Source: a virus. Taken from it: a stretch of 21,116 bases of DNA. The notes below the pieces were generated by a model. The model saw only the letters and a list, made by a program, of their open reading frames with translations. It did not search any database and was not told the origin of the DNA. Position numbers and translations under genes: made by a program. This document shows positions 1 through 6,379 of this stretch, piece by piece (within the stretch, counting starts at the first letter, position 1; every line of letters begins with the position of its first letter). The stretch spans positions 1 through 21,116 of the IMG/VR virus record IMGVR_UViG_3300034407_004294; one strand, written 5' to 3'.

Positions 1-585
1 ATGGCTTATACCCCAACCGCAAGTATAACAGAAGCAACATGGGACGCTGGGAATCCTAGTGAACTAGATTATCTAAAACCGAACGGCTTTAAATTTCAAG
101 TACACAACCTTCCCAACGTCTCATTTTTCTGTCAATCAGCAAACATACCAGATATAACTTTAGGCGAAGCTACTGTGGCAACTCCACTAGTAGATTATTT
201 TGTGCCTGGAGAAAAAGTTACTTTCGGTACACTGAATATTAGATTTCTGATACAAGAAGGTATGCAAAATTATAAGGAACTTTATAACTGGTTAGTCGGG
301 TTGGGTAATCCAGAATCTACACAACAATTTACTAATTTTGTTTCTAATCAATCATATAGATTCCCTGGAACTAAAAAAGGCAAACTAGTTGACAAAGCAT
401 TGTTTAGTGACGCATCATTATTTGCTTTAGATTCAAACAATAATCCTAATATAGAAATTAAATTTATTGATGCTTATCCTACAGCATTGGGTGGGTTAGA
501 TTTTGATATTAGCTCTGGCAGCACTGAGTATTTTCAAGGCATTGCTTCTTTTAGATACAGACAGTACGAGATTGCAACTATATAA
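1..585 (+). CDS. Tail tube protein, T4 gp19-like
   Basis: This 194-residue protein probably forms, or caps, the inner tail tube through which phage DNA is ejected. The core (about residues 28-80) has the tail-tube-family pattern of a short N-terminal strand (FKFQV), a phrase ending in SANIPDITLGEA, and then a strand pair around VTFGTLNIRFLI. The C-terminal half ends in alternating polar and hydrophobic strands (YFQGIASFRYRQYEI), as expected of a tube monomer. T4 gp19 is 163 residues, so this one is slightly long. The ATG is the first base of the window, so an upstream start cannot be excluded. The stop overlaps a T4-type late promoter octamer, and uvsY follows after 28 bases. It could instead be a tube initiator or another tube-fold baseplate protein; the fold call is firmer than the exact role. 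Confidence 0.6.
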   Translation: MAYTPTASITEATWDAGNPSELDYLKPNGFKFQVHNLPNVSFFCQSANIPDITLGEATVATPLVDYFVPGEKVTFGTLNIRFLIQEGMQNYKELYNWLVGLGNPESTQQFTNFVSNQSYRFPGTKKGKLVDKALFSDASLFALDSNNNPNIEIKFIDAYPTALGGLDFDISSGSTEYFQGIASFRYRQYEIATI

Positions 586-588
586 ATA
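581..588 (+). promoter_or_regulatory. T4-type late promoter octamer TATAAATA
   Basis: TATAAATA matches the -10 element recognised by gp55-loaded RNA polymerase in T4. It overlaps the stop codon of the tail gene and lies 25 bases before the uvsY start, so a transcript would begin near 595-600. No TTGACA-like -35 element lies at the right distance upstream, which fits a late promoter. I found no second exact copy when reading the + strand. The match is eight bases in AT-rich DNA, so chance is possible. Confidence 0.5.
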
Positions 589-613
589 TAGGTATATATT
601 ATGAGGTTATATT

Positions 614-1057
614 ATGATTACGTTAAACGAATTACAGGAAGAGTGGAAGTCTGACTGTAAAATAGATGAGTTGAATTTAGGCAGTGAATCTACTAAAACT
701 CCTGAATTACACGCAAAATATTTAAATTACTTGACAACATTTAAATTACAACTGAGAAAATATGAATCTCAGATGTTGACTTTGCGTAGAATAAAACATC
801 GTTACTTCAGAGGTGAGCTGTCTAAGGAAGAACTTGACAAATTGGGTTGGGATCAATACTTAGGTAATCAACCATTAAAAAATGAAATGCAAGAATTTTT
901 AGACAGTGACGAAGATGTCATAAAAATTGTGGATAAAGTAGAATATGTAAAGGCTTGTCTATATCAATGTGAGACTATTATGAGGTCACTAAATAGTAGA
1001 ACATGGGATATAAAAAATGCGGTTGAATGGACAAAGTTTACTAATGGTTTGATGTGA
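614..1057 (+). CDS. uvsY: UvsY recombination mediator
   Basis: UvsY loads the UvsX recombinase onto single-stranded DNA covered by gp32 during recombination-dependent replication and repair. The 147-residue product is close to T4 UvsY (137). It shares the opening phrase (LNELQEEWKSDCKID against T4 LEDLQEELKKDVFID), a central charged helix with a YFRGEL segment like T4 YYSGRG, a 'DEDVIKI' segment like T4 'DKDVLKV', and a C-terminal phrase on the pattern 'SR.W.IK.A..W..F'. GAGG at 603-606, seven bases before the ATG, fixes the start. The stop overlaps the GTG start of uvsW, as expected for coupled translation. uvsX is not in the window. A late promoter motif just upstream suggests late expression. 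Confidence 0.88.
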   Translation: MITLNELQEEWKSDCKIDELNLGSESTKTPELHAKYLNYLTTFKLQLRKYESQMLTLRRIKHRYFRGELSKEELDKLGWDQYLGNQPLKNEMQEFLDSDEDVIKIVDKVEYVKACLYQCETIMRSLNSRTWDIKNAVEWTKFTNGLM

Positions 1058-2535
1058 TAAAAGTAAGTAAGAAAAATGAAGTACATCTAAAGATAGAAAC
1101 AGAGCCAGGTATATCACAAGAGCTCAATGATTTCTTTACTTTTGAAGTACCGGGTGCAAGATTCATGCCACTATACAAAAATCGTATGTGGGATGGTAAA
1201 GCACGTTTGTTTAATATGTATAGGCAAGAACTGTATGTAGGATTACTTCCTTACTTACAGGACTTTGCTGATACACTAGAATATAAAGTAGAATTAGACA
1301 TAGAAAACATAGGCGATCCTGTGTCTACAAAATATGTTGAAACTTTTGCTGAAAAATTAAATTTACAGAGTGGAGACAAAGACATTGAAATACGAGATTA
1401 TCAAGTCGAGGCTGTCAAGCATGCTATCAACACTGGTAGAGCGTTGTTGCTATCTCCTACAGCATCGGGTAAGTCGCTTATCATCTATAATCTTATTCGT
1501 TATCATCAGCACCTCAATAGAAAGCAACTTATTATTGTCCCTACAACCTCACTTGTTGAACAAATGTACGGTGACTTTCAAGACTACGCCACCGCAAACG
1601 ATTGGGCTGTGTCCGAGAACTGTCACAGAATATATGGCGGCAAAGAAAAGTCAAACGAATATCCTGTAACTATATCTACTTGGCAGTCTATCTATAAATT
1701 TCCTAAGTCCTGGTTTGATAAGTTTGATGTTATCTACGGGGACGAAGCACATCTATTCAAAGCCAAATCACTTACTACAATATTAGATAAATGTGTCAAT
1801 GCTAAGTATCGTATTGGCACAACAGGAACACTTGACGGATCTAAAACACACAAATTAGTTCTTGAGGGTATATTTGGTCAAGTTAAAAAAGTCATTACGA
1901 CTAAAAAATTGATGGAGTCAAAACAAGTTGCTGACTTAAAAATTATAGCAATGGTGCTTGATTACCCTGAGGTTGACAGAAAAACTGTCAAAGGTATGTC
2001 ATATCAGGAAGAAATGGATTGGTTAGTATCAAATCACAAACGTAATCTTGTCATACGCAATTTATCTACAACACAAAAAGGCAACACGTTAGTTTTGTTT
2101 CAGTTTGTAGAAAAACATGGTAAAGTGTTGCACGACATGATTACAAAAAAGTGTACTGGTAGAAAAATTTTCTTTGTGTTTGGTGGCACTGATACTGAAA
2201 CACGAGAACAAATACGTTCTATTACAGAAAAAGAAGAAGATGCTATAATCATAGCTTCATATGGGACGTTTTCAACAGGCATAAATATTCGTAACTTACA
2301 TAATATTGTTTTTGCCTCACCTAGTAAAAGCAGAATCCGAAACTTACAAAGTATCGGTAGAGGATTACGTAAAGGAGACAACAAAGTCTCTTGTAATCTG
2401 TTTGATATAGGTGATGATTTACAGTGGAAGTCTAAGAAAAATTATACTCTAAATCATATGGTTGAACGTATAAAAATATATAATGAAGAAAATTTCAATT
2501 ACAAATTAGTAAGAGTACCTATAAATGTCGAGTAG
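1054..2535 (+). CDS. uvsW: UvsW RNA-DNA and DNA helicase
   Basis: UvsW is a superfamily 2 helicase. In T4 it unwinds R-loops and branch-migrates recombination intermediates, shifting replication from origin-dependent to recombination-dependent initiation. The 493 residues (T4 has 503) keep the small N-terminal substrate-binding domain (about 1-105, with FMPLYKNRMWDGKARL), Walker A SPTASGKS at 134-141, DEAH at 230-233, motif III-like TTGTLDG at 256-262, and motif VI QSIGRGLRK at 432-440. The start is GTG at 1054 and overlaps the uvsY stop by four bases. No strong ribosome binding site precedes it, so translation is probably coupled to uvsY. The 3' end overlaps the next gene by 11 bases. The assignment is secure from motif order and the T4-like N-terminal domain. 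Confidence 0.95.
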   Translation: MIKVSKKNEVHLKIETEPGISQELNDFFTFEVPGARFMPLYKNRMWDGKARLFNMYRQELYVGLLPYLQDFADTLEYKVELDIENIGDPVSTKYVETFAEKLNLQSGDKDIEIRDYQVEAVKHAINTGRALLLSPTASGKSLIIYNLIRYHQHLNRKQLIIVPTTSLVEQMYGDFQDYATANDWAVSENCHRIYGGKEKSNEYPVTISTWQSIYKFPKSWFDKFDVIYGDEAHLFKAKSLTTILDKCVNAKYRIGTTGTLDGSKTHKLVLEGIFGQVKKVITTKKLMESKQVADLKIIAMVLDYPEVDRKTVKGMSYQEEMDWLVSNHKRNLVIRNLSTTQKGNTLVLFQFVEKHGKVLHDMITKKCTGRKIFFVFGGTDTETREQIRSITEKEEDAIIIASYGTFSTGINIRNLHNIVFASPSKSRIRNLQSIGRGLRKGDNKVSCNLFDIGDDLQWKSKKNYTLNHMVERIKIYNEENFNYKLVRVPINVE

Positions 2536-2980
2536 TTATCAAATTTTAAACTTAGTCAACGGACTGACTCTTGTTGGAGATGTTGAATGGTCAACTGAGT
2601 GTGCTACTATACGCTATCCTTTGGAAGTTACAGCTAATTCAATTGCAAATGAAGAAGGCAGAATAGTAGGTGAACACATGGTGTTGAAGCCTTATCTAGT
2701 AATGAGTGAAGAAACAGATGTTTCTATAGATCAACTGCATATTTTAACTTCATGTACATTAGCAGAAAGACTAGCTGCCTCATATGAAGATATGGTAAGT
2801 AGTGTTTACTTTTCTAGTAAAGAATTCTCTGGTGAGTTTTTACATAATGAAAATGTAGAAGAGATAGAAGATGATATAACAAATATGTCAGTTGAGGATA
2901 GAACTAGGCTTAAAGAACAAGTAGATAATCTGATAGAGAATATGTCAGTAAAGAAGCCTGATGATGGGAAACTACATTAG
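2525..2980 (+). CDS. Small Sm-like fold phage protein, function unknown
   Basis: This 151-residue acidic protein has no assigned function. The first 75 residues read like an Sm/LSm barrel: 'LVNGLTLVGDVEW' resembles the Sm pattern 'L.NG..l.G.v', followed by a strand ending 'IRYPLEV', a loop, then 'MVLKPYLV', and a last strand 'VSIDQLHILT'. Similar small proteins occur in marine T4-like phages, from memory. The C-terminal half (about 105-151) is polar, probably helical and partly disordered. It overlaps uvsW by 11 bases and has AAGAG nine bases before its ATG. A short inverted repeat begins directly after the stop, so it probably ends the uvsY-uvsW transcript. An RNA-binding role would be inference only. 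Confidence 0.6.
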   Translation: MSSSYQILNLVNGLTLVGDVEWSTECATIRYPLEVTANSIANEEGRIVGEHMVLKPYLVMSEETDVSIDQLHILTSCTLAERLAASYEDMVSSVYFSSKEFSGEFLHNENVEEIEDDITNMSVEDRTRLKEQVDNLIENMSVKKPDDGKLH

Positions 2981-3009
2981 AATATCCCTTTAATCCTAAC
3001 AAGGATATT
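2981..3009 (+). terminator. Stem-loop after the uvsY-uvsW operon, possible weak terminator
   Basis: AATATCC (2981-2987) and GGATATT (3003-3009) form a perfect 7-bp inverted repeat with a 15-base loop, starting on the base after a stop codon. No clear T-tract follows, so intrinsic termination would be weak; it may instead protect a 3' end. A stem-loop followed by a promoter resembles the promoter-early/stem-loop (PeSL) cassettes described in T4-type phages. Confidence 0.4.
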
Positions 3010-3048
3010 ATAACAACTTAACAAATTGATGTCAAGCATTCTTTTTAC

Positions 3049-3077
3049 TTGACAAAGTATTATAAAGATCGTATTAT
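3049..3077 (+). promoter_or_regulatory. Host-type (sigma70-like) promoter for gp55
   Basis: TTGACA at 3049-3054 and TATTAT at 3072-3077 are separated by 17 bases, the optimal spacing. Transcription should start around 3083-3085, right at the first in-frame ATG (3085), so the leader is very short. The -10 and the seven bases after it (ATACATT), followed by ATG, are repeated almost exactly at the queE promoter. Confidence 0.82.
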
Positions 3078-3096
3078 ATACATTATGGAGTTGAAA

Positions 3097-3651
3097 ATGA
3101 AAAAAACAAAAAACGCACACTATGTAGACAACAAAAAGTTCTACGCAGCTATTAAAGATTGGAAAGTTGAGTGGGATGAAGCTGTTGCGAATAACGAGCC
3201 GACACCTCAGTGTACAAATTATTTGGGTGAGTGCTTTGTTAAAATTTCAAATCATTTGGCTTACAAGTCTAACTTTGTAAACTATACTTTCCGAGACGAG
3301 ATGATACTTGATGGCATTGAAAACTGTTTACGATATGCTGACCGTTTCAATCCTGAAAAATCTGATAATCCGTTTGCATACTTTACCCAAATAACTTACT
3401 ATTCTTTTGTTAGGCGTATAAAGAAAGAAGCAAGACAAACTGAGACAAAATTAAACTACTTCCAAAGCATTGACCTTCAGCAGTTGTTGGATGAGATTGA
3501 GGGTGATGGACACAGTTATGAATATCTCTCTTGGGTAAGGGATCAAGTAGACACAAATATGAAAGAAAAAGCCCAATTGGATAGTATCATACCAGATTCT
3601 GCAAAAAGCAAACGCCGTCCGCTATATTTTGACGAAGAAAATAATTCTTGA
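3097..3651 (+). CDS. 55: Late-transcription sigma factor gp55
   Basis: gp55 is the minimal sigma subunit that directs host RNA polymerase to TATAAATA late promoters, working with the sliding clamp gp45 and coactivator gp33 in T4. From ATG 3097 the product is 184 residues, against 185 in T4, and its start (KNAHYVDNKKF) aligns with T4 KYNYVNNKEL. The sigma region-2-like core contains 'RDEMILDGIENCL', 'FNPEKSDNPFAYFTQ' and 'VRRIKKE', matching the same T4 segments. The C-terminal 'RRPLYFDEE' corresponds to the clamp-binding tail of T4 gp55. GGAG (3087-3090) sits six bases before ATG 3097. ATG 3085 is an alternative start adding four residues, and an in-frame TTG at 3049 lies inside the promoter and is not a start. 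The stop codon lies within the -35 element of the next promoter. Confidence 0.93.
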   Translation: MKKTKNAHYVDNKKFYAAIKDWKVEWDEAVANNEPTPQCTNYLGECFVKISNHLAYKSNFVNYTFRDEMILDGIENCLRYADRFNPEKSDNPFAYFTQITYYSFVRRIKKEARQTETKLNYFQSIDLQQLLDEIEGDGHSYEYLSWVRDQVDTNMKEKAQLDSIIPDSAKSKRRPLYFDEENNS

Positions 3652-3676
3652 CATATAGCTTTTAGTGCTATATAAT
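3648..3676 (+). promoter_or_regulatory. Consensus sigma70-type promoter of the queE operon
   Basis: TTGACA (3648-3653), a 17-base spacer and TATAAT (3671-3676) match the consensus perfectly. The -35 overlaps the gp55 stop codon. Only seven bases (ATACATT) separate the -10 from the queE ATG at 3684, so the mRNA would begin at or next to the start codon. This is the only good promoter seen before a run of overlapping genes reaching 15571. Confidence 0.87.
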
Positions 3677-3683
3677 ATACATT

Positions 3684-4571
3684 ATGAAAATCAGATACTC
3701 TGAAACATTCTATTCTTTCCAAGGCGAGGCAGAACTAGCCGGAACTCCTACTGTTTGGTTACGTTTTTTTGGATGTAACCTAGAGTGTAATGGTTTCGGA
3801 CAAAAAAATCCTGCATTGCCAGAAAGCCATAAACTTCCATACAAAGAATTTGATCCTAATACAATACGAACAGTCGAAGAACTTCCCGTGTGGGAGTATG
3901 GTTGTGATAGTTCTTATTCGTGGTCAATGAAATATAAACACCTAGCTAAAGACTCAACAGTCGAAGGTATTTGTGATGAACTAGAGTCTAAACTCCCTTA
4001 TGGTAGTTTTATGAATCCTTTTACTGGACAAGAAAATATGTTAGCTTTTACTGGTGGTGAACCCATGTTATGCCAACGACAGATGAAAGCAATAGTAGGT
4101 GAGTTTCTTCATCGAGGTAATGTCCCTAAAATTATCACAGTAGAAACAAACGGCACAAAACCTTTGAATCCTGAACTTCAAGACTATATCAATACATACT
4201 TGTCTGAAATCGGTATACGTTGGCATTGGGCTATCAGTCCAAAAATTCTGCATACTTCAGGTGAAAAAGATGCAGTTGATGTTGGTAATTTTATGTCATA
4301 TGTTGACGGTGTTAAAGGCACATCTTGCATAAAGTTTGTGTGTAATGGCAGCACCGCTAGTTGGCGTGAGATTTCTCACTATAAAGATGAAATTATTGAA
4401 TATTGTATACACGCTGAAATACCTGTTCCTGATATTTGGATTATGCCTGTAGGAGCTACAAAAGAAGAACAGGAAAAAGTTGCCAATATTTGTATCACGG
4501 CAATGCAACAAGGTTATAAAGTCGCTACGAGGAACCATGCTTATGTCTTTGGCAATCAAATCGGAACATAG
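3684..4571 (+). CDS. queE: QueE, 7-carboxy-7-deazaguanine synthase (radical SAM)
   Basis: QueE rearranges 6-carboxy-tetrahydropterin (CPH4) to 7-carboxy-7-deazaguanine (CDG), the third step towards preQ0, using a 4Fe-4S cluster and S-adenosylmethionine. The N-terminus has the family phrase 'YSETFYSFQGEAELAGTP' and 'WLRFFGCNLEC'. Candidate cluster cysteines are C31, C35 and C74: the usual CX3CX2C motif is split, with 38 residues between the second and third cysteine, and C74 sits in GCDSSYSW like the usual CD(T/S). TGGEP (123-127) is the SAM-binding GGEP motif, and ETNGT (154-158) also fits the family. At 295 residues it is longer than most QueE, mainly because of this insertion. No Shine-Dalgarno precedes the ATG, consistent with leaderless translation from the adjacent promoter. 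Confidence 0.88.
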   Translation: MKIRYSETFYSFQGEAELAGTPTVWLRFFGCNLECNGFGQKNPALPESHKLPYKEFDPNTIRTVEELPVWEYGCDSSYSWSMKYKHLAKDSTVEGICDELESKLPYGSFMNPFTGQENMLAFTGGEPMLCQRQMKAIVGEFLHRGNVPKIITVETNGTKPLNPELQDYINTYLSEIGIRWHWAISPKILHTSGEKDAVDVGNFMSYVDGVKGTSCIKFVCNGSTASWREISHYKDEIIEYCIHAEIPVPDIWIMPVGATKEEQEKVANICITAMQQGYKVATRNHAYVFGNQIGT

Positions 4572-4575
4572 CACC

Positions 4576-4983
4576 ATGTCAGTTGAATGGGATTACGTTG
4601 AAGTATTAGTAGAAGAGATAGCTAAACGTATTAAAAGAAGAGAAATAAAATTTGACAATATTATAGGATTGTCCAGAGGCGGACTTGTACCTGGAGTGAT
4701 GCTGTCTCACGCTTTGGGTGTTAATTTTATTTCATTGGTGTGGCAAACAAGAGACGGCGATAAAAAAGACAGAGAACTGTTGTCTAAATATAATAGTAGC
4801 AAAACTCTTATAGTGGATGATCTAGTTGATTCAGGAGAAACATTTTTTCAAATAAAAGAAACTGCGCCTGATGTACAATATTGTGCGTTATTTAATAAGC
4901 AACCTTCAATAGCACTTGACTTTTGGGGTTCAACATTATACAATGAGAGCAGATGGTTAGATTTTCCATGGGAGCTACAATGA
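4576..4983 (+). CDS. gpt: Xanthine/guanine phosphoribosyltransferase, Gpt-like
   Basis: Gpt-type enzymes convert guanine or xanthine and PRPP to GMP or XMP. Starting at ATG 4576 gives 135 residues (E. coli Gpt has 152). The N-terminal '[20 protein letters not shown]' closely follows E. coli Gpt '[20 protein letters not shown]'. The PRPP loop is DDLVDSGET (81-89), and the C-terminal 'W...PW' (W127, P131-W132) matches the Gpt 'WIEQPW' that stacks on and specifies the purine. The C-terminus is shorter than in E. coli. It begins four bases after the queE stop and overlaps the next gene at ATGA, so it is embedded in the deazaguanine operon. Guanine recycling after DpdA base exchange is an attractive but untested role. 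A start further upstream inside queE is possible but lacks support. Confidence 0.82.
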   Translation: [135 protein letters not shown]

Positions 4984-5165
4984 GAACTAGCGCAATACGC
5001 AAAGAAGTAAATCCTAATATAAACGAATCAGATGTTACGTATGTGGTAGAGCTGTATGAAGATGGCGAACTAGTAGAAATGCGAGCATTGCCAAATAAAA
5101 GTATCCACTATGCTCTCGCTGTGAGTGAGAATTGGAACAATGGAATCATCAAACATGATAAGTGA
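4980..5165 (+). CDS. Small protein of unknown function
   Basis: I do not recognise this 61-residue protein. The ATG at 4980 overlaps the gpt stop (ATGA) and has GGAG at 4971-4974, five bases upstream, which supports this start over an in-frame one at 4953. The sequence has an N-terminal basic stretch, then a likely beta hairpin (VTYVVELYEDGELVEMRAL), and a short helix (IHYALAVSENW). This layout is typical of small phage proteins translated between metabolic genes. It overlaps the folE start region by about 26 bases. Confidence 0.6.
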   Translation: MRTSAIRKEVNPNINESDVTYVVELYEDGELVEMRALPNKSIHYALAVSENWNNGIIKHDK

Positions 5166-5838
5166 TCTAATAAAATCTAGGTTAAAAAAAGCAGGCAAAA
5201 GATATTATGCCTCAGACAATATTGCTGAGTTTTTACATGATGGTGAGAAGGAAAAACTAGTAGAAGAATTGACTGAAAAATTCAGTGGTGTTCTTGACAG
5301 CCTTGTCATTGACAGTGACAACGATCCTAATTCACAAGGCACAGCAAAAAGATTAGCTAAAATGTATATCAATGAACTCATGTCGGGTCGTTATGACATG
5401 ATGCCAAACGCTACAGCATTTCCTAATCATATAGATGATGGCTTTGAAGGTATGCTTGTTGTTCGCAGCGAAATAACTTCAATGTGTTCACATCACCATC
5501 AACCCGTCAAAGGCGTAGCTTACATAGGCATCATTGCAGCAGATAAACTAATTGGTTTGTCTAAGTATACACGTATAGCACAATGGTGTGCAAGACGAGG
5601 CACACTACAAGAAGAACTAGCGAACGATATTGCTAGTGAAATTATGAAAGCTACTGGCAGTCAGAACTTAGGTGTTTATATTCAAGCCACTCATGGCTGT
5701 GTAGAACACAGAGGTGTTCAGGCACACAGTTCTTTGACTCAGACAACAGTCCTTAAAGGTAGTTTCTTCAATGATGCAGGAACTAGAAAAGAATTTTTTG
5801 ACAATATTAAATTACAACAGGATCACGCTCCAAGATGA
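5140..5838 (+). CDS. folE: FolE, GTP cyclohydrolase I
   Basis: FolE converts GTP to 7,8-dihydroneopterin triphosphate, the first committed step for both folate and 7-deazaguanine synthesis. The 232-residue product shows the full type I signature: 'MCSHHHQPVKGVAYIG' with zinc ligands C116 and H119, 'KLIGLSKYTRIAQWCARR', and 'ATHGCVEHRGV' with the third zinc ligand C187 and the GTP-binding histidine H185. The C-terminal 'T.TTVLKGSF' also fits. The ATG at 5140 is preferred; GTG 5125 and ATG 5155 are in-frame alternatives, and none has a strong ribosome binding site. The first 25 bases overlap the previous gene and the stop overlaps the next start (ATGA), so translation is likely coupled. With queE, queD and dpdA nearby, its job is probably DNA modification rather than folate supply. 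Confidence 0.92.
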   Translation: MESSNMISDLIKSRLKKAGKRYYASDNIAEFLHDGEKEKLVEELTEKFSGVLDSLVIDSDNDPNSQGTAKRLAKMYINELMSGRYDMMPNATAFPNHIDDGFEGMLVVRSEITSMCSHHHQPVKGVAYIGIIAADKLIGLSKYTRIAQWCARRGTLQEELANDIASEIMKATGSQNLGVYIQATHGCVEHRGVQAHSSLTQTTVLKGSFFNDAGTRKEFFDNIKLQQDHAPR

Positions 5839-6377
5839 GAATAAAACCTAATCAACCCCAGGTTGTTGTAGACTTAGAAACACTCAGTACACACGCAAAT
5901 GCGTGTATCGTGTCTATAGGCGCTGTAAAATTTACACTTGATGATGGTATACTTGATGAATTTTTTGTAAATGTAGAGCCAACTACCTGTAAAGATGTCG
6001 GCTTACACTTTGACAAAAACACAATTGAATGGTGGACAAAGCAAACACCTGAAGCACGTAAATCGTGGCAAGAAAATCCTATACCGTTGACTGATGCTCT
6101 TTTACAGTTTGCAGATTTTTATGAAACAGGCAATCCTATTTGGGGCAACGGTGCTAACTTTGATATAACCATACTAGAATCAGCATACTATGCTATAGGG
6201 TACGACAAAGATAAAGAATACGGACAACACTTGCCATGGAAGTTTTGGGACATTTATTGTTTGCGTACACTGACAAATATATTAGATAAAAAGTTAGAAA
6301 AAACAGGCATCAATCACAATGCTTTACACGATGCTATTGCTGAAGCACGTTTAATTATTGATATTTTAAAGTCTTAA
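5835..6377 (+). CDS. DEDDh 3'-5' exonuclease, DexA/Rv2179c-like
   Basis: This 180-residue protein has the DnaQ-type exonuclease fold with all the acidic motifs: 'VVVDLETLS' (D13, E15), 'GNGANFDI' (D110) and 'HNALHDAIAEA' (H161, D166). These make it a DEDDh nuclease with two-metal catalysis. The phrase 'IEWWTKQTPEARKSW' is typical of the T4 DexA and Rv2179c-like branch, whose members act on DNA or RNA 3' ends. T4 DexA is 227 residues, so this is a shorter version. It overlaps folE by four bases and ends two bases before dpdA. There is no obvious reason for it to belong to the modification pathway; it could degrade host DNA or RNA into precursors, or act in repair. Substrate preference cannot be read from sequence. 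Confidence 0.83.
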   Translation: MRIKPNQPQVVVDLETLSTHANACIVSIGAVKFTLDDGILDEFFVNVEPTTCKDVGLHFDKNTIEWWTKQTPEARKSWQENPIPLTDALLQFADFYETGNPIWGNGANFDITILESAYYAIGYDKDKEYGQHLPWKFWDIYCLRTLTNILDKKLEKTGINHNALHDAIAEARLIIDILKS

Positions 6378-6379
6378 TT

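Noticed and set aside
731-736. TTGACA inside uvsY (also at 835)
   Set aside because: No acceptable -10 lies at 16-18 bases, and the position is inside a coding region.
2100-2384. Open frame on the - strand inside uvsW
   Set aside because: It is antisense to a conserved helicase domain, has no ribosome binding site, and its translation shows no recognisable motif.
3049-3096. N-terminal extension of gp55 from TTG 3049
   Set aside because: The TTG is part of the -35 element, so it would not be in the mRNA from this promoter; ATG 3097 gives the T4-like length.
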